DNA of 64,000 bases from Legionella taurinensis (GTDB lineage Bacteria; Pseudomonadota; Gammaproteobacteria; Legionellales; Legionellaceae), in the NCBI RefSeq assembly GCF_900452865.1, contig NZ_UGOZ01000001.1, positions 1,736,001 through 1,800,000 on the forward strand, in the 5' to 3' direction. Below the pieces are notes generated by a model. It worked only from the letters and a program-made list of their open reading frames with translations. It ran no database searches and had not been told where the DNA came from. Shown here piece by piece: positions 1-9,683 of the stretch. A program made the position numbers and the translations under genes. The number at the start of each line of letters is the position of its first letter. The first letter of the stretch is position 1.

Positions 1-1577
1 CCGCCGGTTTCAGGCAGTGCGAAAGTCAGCTTCAGGTGATTTTGCCCAACGACGCGCTGATCCAGAATTTCAAACACATTATCAAAACAGGGCTCTGGAA
101 ACTGTTGGCCCCAGGGGCCTGCCTGTTGCAGCAGGTGGGCGGTTTCAAGATTGAATTCAGTGTCTTTCAGAGGACCGTCCGTCAACAATTGCCCTTCGCA
201 CTGGCTGATGTCCAAATGCCGTTCGACTTCAGCAAGAAAAGCCGCCTGAAACGCGCTGAAGGAGTGCACCGGTAAACTTAAACCCGCGGCCATGGCATGA
301 CCACCGAATTTGGTGATTAAACCAGGGTGGTCTTTGTCAACAGCAGCCAGCACATCCCGGATATTTAAATCCGTCACGGAGCGGGCCGACCCTTTCAGTT
401 CGGTTTCACTGACCATCGCAAAAGCAATCACCGGGCGATGGTAACGCTCTTTCAAGCGCCCAGCCAGAATACCGATGACCCCTTGATGCCACAATTTATC
501 CATCAAGCACAAGGCCACAGGCAGGCGCTGCCCGTCAATCTTTTTAATGAGATCATCCACCGAAGCCAGCGCCTGTTCTTTCATCTCCGCTTCAATCAGG
601 CGGCGCTCCTGGTTGAGCTCATCCAGTCGCTCGGCAAGGGCTTTGGCCTGTTTTTCATCTTCACACAACAGGCAGGAAATACCCAGCGACATATCATCCA
701 ACCGACCGGCCGCGTTAAGTCTTGGCGCGACCGCAAACCCCAGATCACTCTCACGCAGGCGGGAACACTCGCGTCCGGCGACAGTAATCATGGCTTTAAT
801 GCCCGGTCGGCATAAGCCCTGACGAATGCGTGTCAATCCCTGATTAACCAGAATGCGGTTATTCTGATCCAGTGCAACAACATCCGCGACAGTACCTAAA
901 GCCACGAGATCAAGAAATTGCGCCATGTTAGGTTCGAGCAGCTGCTGAGCAGTAAACCAGCCGCTATTGACCAGATGACGTCTTAAAGCCAGCATGACAT
1001 AAAAAATAACCCCTACACCCGCAATCGATTTACTCTCAAACCCATCCCCGGCCTGATTGGGGTTCACAATGGCGCAGGCATTGGGCAACTGCTCGCCCGG
1101 CAAGTGATGATCGGTAATCAGCACATCAATGTTTGCCCGATTGGCGGCCTCTACCCCTTCAATACTGGCAATGCCGTTATCGACCGTGATGATCAAATCG
1201 GGCTGCCATTTTTTGGCGACCTCGACAATGGCAGGCGTCAGGCCATAACCAAATTCAAACCGATTAGGCACCAGAAAATCAACATACTGGGCGCCAAATG
1301 CTTTCAGCGCCGAGACAGCAAGCGCTGTCGACGTGGCACCGTCGGCATCAAAGTCGCCAATGATTAAAATGCATTGCTGTTCGCGGAGCGCCTGTTCAAG
1401 GCGCAGGCAGGCTTTATCAATGTCTTTCAAGGCACTGAACGGCAGCAGGGTTTGCAGACGCCGGTCCAGTTGCGCTTCATCCGTGACTCCGCGGGTGGCA
1501 TAAATACGCTGCAGGATAGGCGGTAATGAGTGGAGTTGAGGCATTGCCTCGGGTATTTCACGTTGTTTAATGCGCAT
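1..1577 (-). CDS. recJ: Single-stranded-DNA-specific exonuclease RecJ (3' end cut by window)
   Basis: Degrades single-stranded DNA 5' to 3' in recombination and mismatch or base-excision repair. I translated the minus strand from the ATG at 1577. It gives about 525 codons before the window edge, so roughly the last 50 residues of a usual RecJ (about 577 aa) are missing. The DHH-family metal motifs are visible: GDFDADGATS near residue 55 and ITDHHLPG near 135, followed by the AGRLDD segment near residue 260. The DHHA1 glycine motif (FGGHAMAAG) lies near residue 430. The start lies 3 bases beyond the stop of the upstream RpfE-like gene, so the two are probably cotranscribed. The assignment is secure from the motifs; only the C-terminus is unseen. 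Confidence 0.96.
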   Translation of the reverse strand, partial: MRIKQREIPEAMPQLHSLPPILQRIYATRGVTDEAQLDRRLQTLLPFSALKDIDKACLRLEQALREQQCILIIGDFDADGATSTALAVSALKAFGAQYVDFLVPNRFEFGYGLTPAIVEVAKKWQPDLIITVDNGIASIEGVEAANRANIDVLITDHHLPGEQLPNACAIVNPNQAGDGFESKSIAGVGVIFYVMLALRRHLVNSGWFTAQQLLEPNMAQFLDLVALGTVADVVALDQNNRILVNQGLTRIRQGLCRPGIKAMITVAGRECSRLRESDLGFAVAPRLNAAGRLDDMSLGISCLLCEDEKQAKALAERLDELNQERRLIEAEMKEQALASVDDLIKKIDGQRLPVALCLMDKLWHQGVIGILAGRLKERYHRPVIAFAMVSETELKGSARSVTDLNIRDVLAAVDKDHPGLITKFGGHAMAAGLSLPVHSFSAFQAAFLAEVERHLDISQCEGQLLTDGPLKDTEFNLETAHLLQQAGPWGQQFPEPCFDNVFEILDQRVVGQNHLKLTFALPETG

Positions 1578-1580
1578 CAC

Positions 1581-2387
1581 TCATCTCTTCCATACTCTTA
1601 ACCACCAGGGGAGGCGTCTGCATTGATAGGCCACATTACTCCAATACCATTGCGTGCGTTTTTTCCTGGCGGTTGCCTTTAATACTTGCGCCGTAGCAGC
1701 GGCCTGATCAGTCCCTATCACAACCACGCTGTCTGTGGGGAGTGTCTGTTCCTGAAGAGGCTGACATCCCGGGAAAGCGGTGAGTAAAACCGCATCGTTG
1801 CTAATCAGCGGTTTGGAGTGATTCGCATGCAATGTCCCACCACCCCAGAACCACAAGCCATTGATCGGCATGGCTCTGTTTTTGGCAGAATTAAGCGGGT
1901 GTGTACTCATGAACATCTGTAATTCAGTCAACAGCTTTTGCCAGAACATCGATTTATCCATAGTCTGCAATACCGGCATCATGGAGCGATGAAGCATAGT
2001 GTGAAGCGCAGGAAATTCGGCAGCGGCTTTATTGCCGGGATTGACCAACCAAAGGTCAGGACTGTGATAAACAAGCTCGAAACCGTCTTCTTTTAACAAC
2101 TGGGATACCTCGGCAAACCAGATTTTTGCCAGCGAATCATCGAGCTCCAGCGCATCCCCGGTTGCGACAATCATCGCATCATTGTGCGTGGCCTCCCAAT
2201 GAATGGGGGAAGCAATCAGCCAGTCACCCGCCAATGAGTGGTATCGCCGCAAGAGATCAGCCAACGGCGGGCTTGCGGCTTCATAGCCTAAAGCCACCAG
2301 GGCATTCGTCAAATAATGCCCCTGAGTGGCTAAAGGCAGACTGCGGGAAGGCACTTCCTCACAGGTGCTGTTGATTATCACATCCAT
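1581..2387 (-). CDS. RpfE-like protein (COG4255 family), function unclear
   Basis: A 268-residue cytosolic protein resembling the family called RpfE in Xanthomonas. Members are sometimes annotated as cofactor-independent phosphoglycerate mutase-like, but no reaction is established as far as I know. Visible marks are a conserved middle segment (NGLWFWGGG at about residues 176-184), typical of the family, and a basic Arg/Trp-rich C-terminus. No signal peptide or membrane segment is seen. It sits between alaC (2 bases upstream) and recJ (3 bases downstream). An rpfE-recJ pair is also known from the Xanthomonas rpf region, which supports the family call. The ATG at 2387 is the only good start. 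I assign the family from motif and synteny and leave the function open. Confidence 0.75.
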   Translation of the reverse strand: MDVIINSTCEEVPSRSLPLATQGHYLTNALVALGYEAASPPLADLLRRYHSLAGDWLIASPIHWEATHNDAMIVATGDALELDDSLAKIWFAEVSQLLKEDGFELVYHSPDLWLVNPGNKAAAEFPALHTMLHRSMMPVLQTMDKSMFWQKLLTELQMFMSTHPLNSAKNRAMPINGLWFWGGGTLHANHSKPLISNDAVLLTAFPGCQPLQEQTLPTDSVVVIGTDQAAATAQVLKATARKKRTQWYWSNVAYQCRRLPWWLRVWKR

Positions 2388-2389
2388 GG

Positions 2390-3583
2390 TTAAACTGCCT
2401 GCTGGTAGCCGTCCCGTCTGAACAGGGCTTTGATGTTACGTAAAGCCTGTCGTGTGCGCTGGTTGTTTTCAATCAGGCCGAAGCGGACAAAATTATCTCC
2501 CTGCGCACCGAAACCAATGCCCGGAGAGACGGCCACATGCGCTTCCTGTAGCAGGTATTTGGCAAATTCAAGCGACCCCATGTGACGATAAAATTCAGGG
2601 ATCTCAGCCCAGACAAACATGGTGGCTTTCGGACGAGTAACGGGCCAGCCCAAATCGTCGAGACCGTCGCACAAGACATTACGGCGTTGCTCATAGAGAC
2701 TCCGAATTTCTTCCACGCAGTCATCCGATCCCTCCAGCGCCGTAATGGCAGCCACCTGGATGGGGGTGAAGGTACCGTAATCCAGATACGATTTAATGCG
2801 GGTCAATGCCGCTACCAGCTCCTCATTGCCACAGGCAAATCCAACCCGCCATCCAGGCATGTTGTAGGACTTCGACATGGAATACGTTTCGATGGCGATA
2901 TCAATGGCGCCGGGAACCTGCAGGATAGAAGGCGCTTTATAGCCGTCAAACACAATATCGGCATACGCCAAATCATGAATGATCCAGATGTTGTGGCGCT
3001 TGCCCAAAGCCACGACCTCTTCAAAGAATCCATACTCCACGCAATGGGTGCTGGGATTAGCTGGAAAATTAATCACCAGTGCCTTGGGGCGGGGCCAGGT
3101 TTGTTCAATGGCGGTCTGTACTGCGGCTAGAAACTGCTGTTCATCAATCAGGGGAATCTGCTTCACATTCGCGCCGGCAATAATAAATCCATACGTATGA
3201 ATGGGGTAAGCGGGATCGGGCACCAGCACGGTATCCCCGGGGCCGCTGATGGCCAACGCAAGGTGTGCAAGCCCTTCTTTGGAACCGATCGTCGTTAAAA
3301 CCTGCTTTTCGCTGTCCAACATCACCCCGTAATGACGCTCATACCAGCTCGCCATGGCGCGGCGAAGCCTCGGGATGCCCTTGGACATGGAATAACGGTG
3401 GGTATCAGGGCGTTGTGCCGTTTCGACGAGTTTGTCAACGATGTGCTGCGGTGTCGGCTGATCCGGGTTGCCCATGCCAAAATCAATGACATCTTCTCCG
3501 CGCGCCCGCGCCTCCGACTTTAACTGAGTCATCGTGTTAAAGACATACGGTGGTAAGCGTTTTATACGCGGAAACTGGCTCAT
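2390..3583 (-). CDS. alaC: Alanine transaminase-type PLP aminotransferase AlaC
   Basis: A fold-type I PLP aminotransferase that most likely interconverts pyruvate and alanine with glutamate, as E. coli AlaC does. The N-terminus ([10 protein letters not shown]) and the DFGMGNPD segment match that subfamily closely. The PLP lysine lies in [15 protein letters not shown] and the aspartate partner in HDLAYADI. The frame is open up to a TTG at 3613, but the ATG at 3583 has an AGGGG ribosome site about 8 bases upstream and gives 397 residues, so I use it. The gene faces the Mth938-like gene across a short region holding a perfect inverted repeat. Related LL-diaminopimelate aminotransferases are the main alternative. 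Confidence 0.9.
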   Translation of the reverse strand: MSQFPRIKRLPPYVFNTMTQLKSEARARGEDVIDFGMGNPDQPTPQHIVDKLVETAQRPDTHRYSMSKGIPRLRRAMASWYERHYGVMLDSEKQVLTTIGSKEGLAHLALAISGPGDTVLVPDPAYPIHTYGFIIAGANVKQIPLIDEQQFLAAVQTAIEQTWPRPKALVINFPANPSTHCVEYGFFEEVVALGKRHNIWIIHDLAYADIVFDGYKAPSILQVPGAIDIAIETYSMSKSYNMPGWRVGFACGNEELVAALTRIKSYLDYGTFTPIQVAAITALEGSDDCVEEIRSLYEQRRNVLCDGLDDLGWPVTRPKATMFVWAEIPEFYRHMGSLEFAKYLLQEAHVAVSPGIGFGAQGDNFVRFGLIENNQRTRQALRNIKALFRRDGYQQAV

Positions 3584-3600
3584 GTTGGCAACCCCCTGTG

Positions 3601-3621
3601 TTATACTGGCCAACAGTATAA
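3601..3621. promoter_or_regulatory. Perfect 8-bp inverted repeat in the divergent alaC / Mth938-like promoter region
   Basis: The arms TTATACTG (3601-3608) and CAGTATAA (3614-3621) are perfect reverse complements around 5 bases. The element lies 18 bases upstream of the alaC start on one side and 21 bases upstream of the plus-strand gene on the other. Each strand carries a TATA-rich -10-like string (TATAAA on plus, TATAAC on minus). It may therefore be two overlapping divergent promoters, an operator, or both. The role is inferred; only the symmetry and position are seen. Confidence 0.5.
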
Positions 3622-3642
3622 ATTATTGATTCGTCAAACACC

Positions 3643-4008
3643 ATGCAAATTAATTTAGAAGCCCACGATCCCTACGCGGTTGAAGCCTACAGCGACACGG
3701 CAATCCAAATCAATGCCACCCTCTACACGCAAAGCCTGGTCGTTTCGACTCATGAACTCATCAGTGAGTGGCCTGTCCGCCGCATCGAGGAACTCAGCGA
3801 TAACACCTTGGCTTCGCTGCTTAAACACCAGCCGGAAATCATCCTCATCGGCCATGGCGTCACCGGCCAGTTTGCTCCACCGGCCATTTACCAGCAATTG
3901 ACCGCTCAACGAATGGCTCTGGAGTGCATGTCCATCGGCGCTGCCTGCCGCACCTATAATGTCCTTTTAAGTGAGGGCCGGCGTGTGGTACTGGGTATTA
4001 TTTTGTGA
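3643..4008 (+). CDS. Mth938-like domain protein (DUF498/NDUFAF3 family)
   Basis: A 121-residue single-domain protein of the Mth938-like fold, related to the mitochondrial complex I assembly factor NDUFAF3/C3orf60. The family signature is the run EIILIGHGVTGQF followed by a segment predicting short strands and helices (GAACRTYNVLLSEGRRV). Bacterial members are small cytosolic proteins without a settled function. The ATG at 3643 fits the family length. It is divergent from alaC, with 59 bases between the two starts, and about 110 bases ahead of the FAD oxidase. I am confident of the family and cannot name a pathway. Confidence 0.85.
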   Translation: MQINLEAHDPYAVEAYSDTAIQINATLYTQSLVVSTHELISEWPVRRIEELSDNTLASLLKHQPEIILIGHGVTGQFAPPAIYQQLTAQRMALECMSIGAACRTYNVLLSEGRRVVLGIIL

Positions 4009-4117
4009 TCAACAAAGGGCTTACTGTTCATTAACCGGCTAATCAATCAACACGGCGTTGACCAGCTTCCCTTACCAATGGCAGTATGGAGAGACCCTCT
4101 CCTCACAGGATGTGATT

Positions 4118-5962
4118 ATGTCATTTGCAAAAGGCTCCCGTCAGGCCCTTATCGACAGGCTTACTCGCAGTAAAATCCATTGCCGTACCGGCAAATGGAC
4201 CAATTACATGGAAACAGTAACTCATTCTGGCGCCCTTGTGGTTCAGGTTGATACGGAGGAGCAGGTAAAAGAAATCATGCTCGCCATAAAGGAGCAGAAC
4301 GAACAACATACGCATCACCGCATTACCGTTCGGGCAGCGGCCGGATGGAATGACAAAACCAGTAGCAACTGGTGCTGCTTTCCCTGGAAGCAGGCGCAGC
4401 AGGAACGCTACAATGGCTCCTTCTCTTTCTCTCCAATCGCCCGCGGCGATGATGTGGTTATCCTGTTCAGTGAAAAATACCAATCCGTTCAGGTCGAGGG
4501 CGTTGCCCCACCCCTTCCCCCCAGCGAGACCAACCCCATAAAAAATCTGCCGGCATCGATAGTCAAAGTCAGCGCCGGCGTTCAGATTGCGCGATTGGCC
4601 GATCAATTGCGGAAAAAAAATTTATCCTTGTCCACAGCCAGCATGATTGCCTGGGTGACAGCTGTGGGACTCGCCGGAACAGGCGGTCACGGCACAGGGC
4701 AGGATGAGACCGCCTTCAGCGGCCTTATCCTCAGCGCAACCCTTTGCGACATGGATGGCAATATCCGCGAAATTGACTCTAGCCATGAGGATTTTCCGCT
4801 GTTGTTCGGCGCGCATGCCGGCATGCTGGGTGTGATTCTGAACATTCGGTTGCGGGCGGTAAACGCTTTTAATCTTGAAGAGACAGTGCATAATTTCAAA
4901 AACGTTGACGACCTTAACACCCACCTTCCTGATTATTTGAACAACAATCACTATTTTACGCTGATGCGCATCCCCACTTACAGTAAAGTTCCAGTGGATA
5001 AATGGCATGTTCGCCTGTGGAATTACACCACCAGAGGACGAACCACAAACGACAATGCGCCTTACGCGGCAGATGCCAGTTCCCTCGCCCAGGAGTTGAG
5101 CGTGCGGGTCGGCGATTCGATTCAGGACAGGCTGACCGAGCCGGGTTTACAGCATTTGCTGCCTGCTTTTATGCAACTCACTGCCGCGATTGTAACCAGT
5201 ACGCGCGGCACCAAAACCGTGGTGGATTATGAAAATCACATCACCCATTACCAGGTCGGATTCCCCAAAGCCATGCGGGATGTTAGCTACCTCATTCCGG
5301 TGGATAAGGATAAGGCGGCAGCGCTTTTGGCTGAGATTTGTAAAAAACTGGACGACATGCTGCAGGAAGCCGGCGAACGCGGAGAATACCCGCTGACCTA
5401 TGCCTATTATGTCCGTTATTTTAAAGGCACCAATGGCGGTTTATCCACTTCCGCTACGGCAAACGAGCATCAGCGCGTGTTTGCCATTGACATGGTCACT
5501 CATCCTCACGCGTCAGGCATCGCCCGTTTTGAGACGGAATTTCTTGCTTTTCTTAGGGAAAAAGGCATTCAACCCCGCCACCACCTGGGTAAGCATTTTC
5601 CGCATGGTGTAGTCAATTATGCCGATTTCCTGGACAAGGAGGCCTTAACCGCCTATCGCCAGGCTCTCGTTCGCTGGTATGGCAGCGAGGACAAGCTGAA
5701 ACAAAGCCCTTTCCTTACCCCTTACATGAATGACATGCTCTTTTCCGAGCCCCAATATCAACCGGATCCTGAACCCGCGCCTAAGCAGTCAAAAGCCACG
5801 GTTTCACACTACTCCGCGTCAGAGGACAAAGCGTTCTTAAGCCGATTGGTGAAGGAAATCAGCCAATTTCCGCTGCCTCACGAAATGGATACGCTTCGTG
5901 ATGAATTCATCCGCCAGTGTAAAGAACAGATTGATGCGCCGGACGTGGTGCTTCTGGTTTAA
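4118..5962 (+). CDS. FAD-linked oxidoreductase (PCMH-type FAD domain; gulonolactone/arabinonolactone oxidase-like)
   Basis: A protein of about 614 residues with an N-terminal PCMH-type FAD-binding domain. The glycine-rich FAD-contact segment GTGGHGTGQDETAFSG lies near residue 195. A C-terminal part resembles the substrate domain of D-arabinono-1,4-lactone/L-gulono-lactone oxidases, ending in a His-rich HHLGKHFPHG stretch. The substrate cannot be read from the sequence. The usual N-terminal segment that carries the covalent His in some relatives is divergent here (RAAAGWNDK). The frame runs up to a TTG at 4058, but the ATG at 4118 follows an AGGA ribosome site by 7 bases and is preferred. No signal peptide is seen. 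The gene is convergent with relA. Confidence 0.8.
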   Translation: MSFAKGSRQALIDRLTRSKIHCRTGKWTNYMETVTHSGALVVQVDTEEQVKEIMLAIKEQNEQHTHHRITVRAAAGWNDKTSSNWCCFPWKQAQQERYNGSFSFSPIARGDDVVILFSEKYQSVQVEGVAPPLPPSETNPIKNLPASIVKVSAGVQIARLADQLRKKNLSLSTASMIAWVTAVGLAGTGGHGTGQDETAFSGLILSATLCDMDGNIREIDSSHEDFPLLFGAHAGMLGVILNIRLRAVNAFNLEETVHNFKNVDDLNTHLPDYLNNNHYFTLMRIPTYSKVPVDKWHVRLWNYTTRGRTTNDNAPYAADASSLAQELSVRVGDSIQDRLTEPGLQHLLPAFMQLTAAIVTSTRGTKTVVDYENHITHYQVGFPKAMRDVSYLIPVDKDKAAALLAEICKKLDDMLQEAGERGEYPLTYAYYVRYFKGTNGGLSTSATANEHQRVFAIDMVTHPHASGIARFETEFLAFLREKGIQPRHHLGKHFPHGVVNYADFLDKEALTAYRQALVRWYGSEDKLKQSPFLTPYMNDMLFSEPQYQPDPEPAPKQSKATVSHYSASEDKAFLSRLVKEISQFPLPHEMDTLRDEFIRQCKEQIDAPDVVLLV

Positions 5963-5975
5963 TTGCATCTCAAAG

Positions 5976-5999
5976 GGTCAGGGCCTGCCGGCTCTGACC
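5976..5999. terminator. Hairpin between convergent FAD oxidase and relA genes
   Basis: GGTCAGGGCC and GGCTCTGACC form a 10-bp stem, with one G-T pair when read as RNA, around a TGCC loop. It lies 13 bases after the oxidase stop and 23 bases before the relA stop. There is no clear U-run, so it is a plausible but weak bidirectional terminator. Confidence 0.45.
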
Positions 6000-6022
6000 A
6001 CAGCCGCACGTGACATTCAGCG

Positions 6023-8224
6023 TTAAACCTGCCTTCTTGCCTCCAGCACATTGGGAATCTGCTCAAGACGGGTCAGGAGACGAGACAGACTGTTTAAACC
6101 ATCGATTTCAACAGTCAGAGTAATGTAGGCACTGTTATCCTGCTTGTTGGCGTTGGTCTGCAACGCATACACATGGGCTTTTTCATTGGATAACAAAGAG
6201 GTCACATCCCGCAATAGGCCTGGCCGATCAAAGGCTTTGATAAGAACATCCACCACGTAATGATCGCGAGTAGCACTTCCCCAGCTGACCTGTAAAAAAC
6301 GCTGTTTCTGCTTTTCAGTGGCATGCAGGATGTTAGGGCAATCCTGGCGATGAACCGACACGCCGCGACCAATGGTAATGTAACCGACAACCGTATCGCC
6401 AGGCACAGGCTGACAACAACGGGCCATGTGAGTCATCAAATTACCCACGCCCTCAATGCGCAGATCACTGCCAGTGACCTCCGGCACACTCTGCGGCTTG
6501 ACAATGTTTTGAATGCTGGGCTCAACCACTTCAGCCGGAGACAGGCGATTTAAAATCTGACTGAGCTTGATGTCCCCTCGCCCGAGGGCCGCTAGCAGGT
6601 CATCCAGGCGTTTGTAGTTGAAGGTTTTGACGACCTCCTGTAATTTTTCCGCTTTAATCCCCAGGGTTTTCAATTCCTTGTCAAGAATGTCATGGCCTTC
6701 CGCACGGTTTTTATCGTAATCCTGCATCTTGAACCAGTGCAGTACCTTTGCTTTGGCGCGAGAGGTTTTCAGGTAATTCAAGTGCGGGTTAATCCAGTCA
6801 CGGGAGGGACGCTCGTCTTTACCGGTTAAAATTTCCACCCGATCCCCGGTTTTGAGGGCATAGGTCAATGGCACGATCGAGCCATTGACTTTGGCGCCGC
6901 GGCAGCGATGACCTACTTTGCTGTGCACGTGGTAGGCAAAATCCAGGGGCGTTACTCCGGCTGGCAAATCAAGCACATCCCCGTCGGGCGTGAACACGTA
7001 AACCCTGTCTTCCAGAAATTCCGTCTCAATAGCTTCGGAAACACCGCTTGACGTGGCCATTTCCCGATGCCAGGCCAATACATCCCGCAGCCATTCGATT
7101 TTGCGTTCGTGACTTTGCTTATGGTGAATGCCGCTTTCTTTGTATTTCCAGTGCGCCGCCACACCCATTTCCGCCAAATCGTGCATCTGAAACGTGCGGA
7201 TCTGCACTTCAAACACCCGTTCCTCAGGCCCTACGACCGCCGTATGCAGGGATTGATAACCGTTGGCTTTGGGGTTGGCGATGTAATCGTCGAACTCTGC
7301 CGGCACCTGCTTCCACACATCATGAACCATGCCCAGCACTTCATAACACTGCTCTTTGGTTTCCAGCAAAACCCTGACCGCCGTGGCATCGTAAATTTCA
7401 TCCAGCGACACGTTCTTGCGCGTCATCTTTTTATAGATGCTGTGGATGTGTTTGGAGCGGCCATACACGGCAAAATGATGCACGCCCAACGCCTGTATGT
7501 ATTTATTGAGCTCATCAACAATCAAGTTGACGTAATGATCCCGCTCAAGCCGCTTGGCTTTTAATCCTTTGGCAATGGCCTTGTAATCGTCGGGATGCAG
7601 CAGGCGGAAGGCCAAATCCTCCATCTCCCATTTGATGGCTCCGATCCCCAGGCGGTTGGCCAGAGGGGCATAAATTTCCATGGCCTCGGTCGCAATTTGC
7701 GTGCGCAGCGCTTCCGGAAGCTGGCTTGAGGCACGCAACACACTCAACCGCTCTGCCAGTTTGATAAGGACGACACGCACATCATCCACCATGGCCAGCA
7801 GCATTTTTCGGATGTTGTCGATCTGGTGCTTGTTTTGCGGGTTATTCAAGGCCTGCAGATTATGCATGGCACTCATGCGCTCTACCCCCCTGACCAGTTT
7901 GGCAATGGCGGGATTGAGCTGTTCTTCCACATCATCCAGCGACAGTTCGGCATAGTGAACACTGACGAAAATAATGGCTGCGGTCAGTGTTTCCTGGTCC
8001 ACTTCCAAATCCGCGAGAATATCGGCCATGGTTAAGCCCTGCTGCAGGCAGGAAACGCCGGTTTCAGTCGCATGATCAAGGCCGCTTAACTGACTTAAAG
8101 TGCAGGCATTACGGATCATCCCCAGATCTTGAAAATACCCTTTGCTGCCGAGTTGATGGAGCCATTGCTCCACATCAATGCCGCCGTCTGATAACCAGGG
8201 CGTACTTTCTTTCACTTTAACCAT
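6023..8224 (-). CDS. relA: (p)ppGpp synthetase RelA
   Basis: Ribosome-associated GTP/GDP pyrophosphokinase that makes the stringent-response alarmone under amino-acid starvation. It is 733 residues (E. coli 744). Domains in order: a degenerate HD region (FVSVHYAELS at about 88-97, where the metal-binding His-Asp pair of a hydrolase is absent), the synthetase domain with YQSLHTAV and EVQIRTFQMHDLAE, a TGS domain (VYVFTPDGDVLDLPAG), a conserved Cys pair (RCCQPVPGD) and a C-terminal ACT domain. The absent HD supports RelA over a bifunctional SpoT. I chose the ATG at 8224 (MVKVKES, like the E. coli MVAVR start) over a GTG one codon upstream. The start overlaps the rlmD stop by one base (TGATG), implying coupled translation. 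Confidence 0.97.
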   Translation of the reverse strand: MVKVKESTPWLSDGGIDVEQWLHQLGSKGYFQDLGMIRNACTLSQLSGLDHATETGVSCLQQGLTMADILADLEVDQETLTAAIIFVSVHYAELSLDDVEEQLNPAIAKLVRGVERMSAMHNLQALNNPQNKHQIDNIRKMLLAMVDDVRVVLIKLAERLSVLRASSQLPEALRTQIATEAMEIYAPLANRLGIGAIKWEMEDLAFRLLHPDDYKAIAKGLKAKRLERDHYVNLIVDELNKYIQALGVHHFAVYGRSKHIHSIYKKMTRKNVSLDEIYDATAVRVLLETKEQCYEVLGMVHDVWKQVPAEFDDYIANPKANGYQSLHTAVVGPEERVFEVQIRTFQMHDLAEMGVAAHWKYKESGIHHKQSHERKIEWLRDVLAWHREMATSSGVSEAIETEFLEDRVYVFTPDGDVLDLPAGVTPLDFAYHVHSKVGHRCRGAKVNGSIVPLTYALKTGDRVEILTGKDERPSRDWINPHLNYLKTSRAKAKVLHWFKMQDYDKNRAEGHDILDKELKTLGIKAEKLQEVVKTFNYKRLDDLLAALGRGDIKLSQILNRLSPAEVVEPSIQNIVKPQSVPEVTGSDLRIEGVGNLMTHMARCCQPVPGDTVVGYITIGRGVSVHRQDCPNILHATEKQKQRFLQVSWGSATRDHYVVDVLIKAFDRPGLLRDVTSLLSNEKAHVYALQTNANKQDNSAYITLTVEIDGLNSLSRLLTRLEQIPNVLEARRQV

Positions 8225-9567
8225 CACTGTTTATCCTTTTCAAATAAGGCAATGGACTCCACGTGGGCCGTGTGCGGAAACATATCCATTACCCCAACTG
8301 CTCGTAAACGATACCCATGATGATTAACCAGAATATCGGTGTCGCGTGCCAATGTCGCTGGATTGCAGGATACATAAACAAGCCTTATAGGATTAAGTTT
8401 ATCGATTTGGCGAACAATTTCCAGTGCTCCGGAGCGCGGCGGATCAATCAGCATTTTATCAATGGGTTGCCTGATGATCGCTGCCAACGCATCAACCTGG
8501 TCCAAATCGGCACAATAAAACCGCGCATTGCTGATGCCATTGTAGTCTGCGTTCATCGCTGCACGCCTCACCATGGTGTCGCTGCCCTCAACCCCAATGA
8601 CCTCTTTACTGCGACGTGCCAGGGGCAGGGAAAAATTGCCGAGACCACAAAACAGATCAAGGACGACATCGCCTGCATTCACATCCATTAATTCAAGGGC
8701 CTTGCGGACCATCAAACGGTTTAAACCGGCATTCACCTGGGTAAAATCGGTCGGGTGAAAGCGAAACCGGACCTGTTCATCCGGTAATTGATAATGCAGG
8801 TACTCCTCGCTGTCCCCAGGTGAGTAAAACAGGCTGACACTGTCAGGTCCCTGGGGTTGCAGATACAGTTTAAAACCGGATGCGTCACCAAAACGTCGCA
8901 GCGCCTCCTTGTCCGTTTCACTAAGCGGCGTCATGTTCCTGAAAATCAGAGCCACCTCGTCATCACCGGCAGCCACTTCAACCTGAGCAATACTCTGGGG
9001 CGAATCAAAGGAATCAATGAGTGCGCGCAAAGGCATAATTTGCTCCTCCACACGGGCATTTAAAACCGGACAATGCTCAATCTCAGCAATGTAGCGCGGG
9101 TTGCTTTTTTCCCGGAAACCCACCAGCGTGCCCTGCTTCTTTTCAACATAACGCACACTTAAACGCGCCTTGTTGCGGTAATGCCAACTGCCGGCGCTTA
9201 AAGGGGCCAGTGTCGATTCCGGTTCAACTTTACCGATGCGGCGAAGCAAATCCAACAGCAGTGTTTGTTTCTCATGGATCTGTGCATTCTCATCCAGGTG
9301 CTGCAGAGAACACCCGCCGCAGGCACTGTAATGCTGGCATCGCGGCGACACCCGGTTGGCAGCCGGCGACAGAATCTCAAGCGCACGCCCTTCATCAAAA
9401 TCGTTTTTGGTGCGTGTGTACTGAAATAACACGGTTTCTCCAGGCAGGGCATCTTGAATAAACGTCGTCTTGCCATTCAGACGGGCAATGCCGCGGCCAT
9501 CGTGGCTGAAATTGACAATTTCAGCGGTTTGAACTGTTCTTGGGGGTCGTTGCTTTCGTCTGCTCAT
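8224..9567 (-). CDS. rlmD: 23S rRNA (uracil-1939-C5)-methyltransferase RlmD
   Basis: An SAM-dependent, iron-sulfur RNA methyltransferase that modifies U1939 of 23S rRNA; 447 residues. The N-terminal TRAM domain is at about 15-75. The 4Fe-4S cysteines appear as [10 protein letters not shown] plus the Cys in HCPVLN. The SAM motif is [15 protein letters not shown], and the catalytic Cys lies in [13 protein letters not shown] near the C-terminus. It shares a one-base stop/start overlap with relA, the arrangement also found in other gammaproteobacteria. The ATG at 9567 is the natural start. plcB diverges upstream. Confidence 0.96.
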   Translation of the reverse strand: MSRRKQRPPRTVQTAEIVNFSHDGRGIARLNGKTTFIQDALPGETVLFQYTRTKNDFDEGRALEILSPAANRVSPRCQHYSACGGCSLQHLDENAQIHEKQTLLLDLLRRIGKVEPESTLAPLSAGSWHYRNKARLSVRYVEKKQGTLVGFREKSNPRYIAEIEHCPVLNARVEEQIMPLRALIDSFDSPQSIAQVEVAAGDDEVALIFRNMTPLSETDKEALRRFGDASGFKLYLQPQGPDSVSLFYSPGDSEEYLHYQLPDEQVRFRFHPTDFTQVNAGLNRLMVRKALELMDVNAGDVVLDLFCGLGNFSLPLARRSKEVIGVEGSDTMVRRAAMNADYNGISNARFYCADLDQVDALAAIIRQPIDKMLIDPPRSGALEIVRQIDKLNPIRLVYVSCNPATLARDTDILVNHHGYRLRAVGVMDMFPHTAHVESIALFEKDKQ

Positions 9568-9683
9568 CCAACTACTCTACTCTGGTTTAAACATCAATTC
9601 GTCAAGGACTTATGTTACCATACTGACTTGAATACGCTTTATTCTATGCGCTTAAATAGATCAAACATTCAAGGAAAAATACA

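Noticed and set aside
1-275. Plus-strand frame at the window edge
   Set aside because: It is antisense to recJ, whose DHHA1 region is read on the minus strand.
2582-3130. 182-codon frame antisense to alaC
   Set aside because: Lies wholly inside a confident aminotransferase gene and shows no protein features.
4121-4606. 161-codon frame antisense to the FAD oxidase gene
   Set aside because: It mirrors a well-supported gene in which FAD motifs are read on the other strand; no start signal or family features.
7067-7564. 165-codon frame antisense to relA
   Set aside because: Shadow of the synthetase domain coding sequence; it has no independent support.
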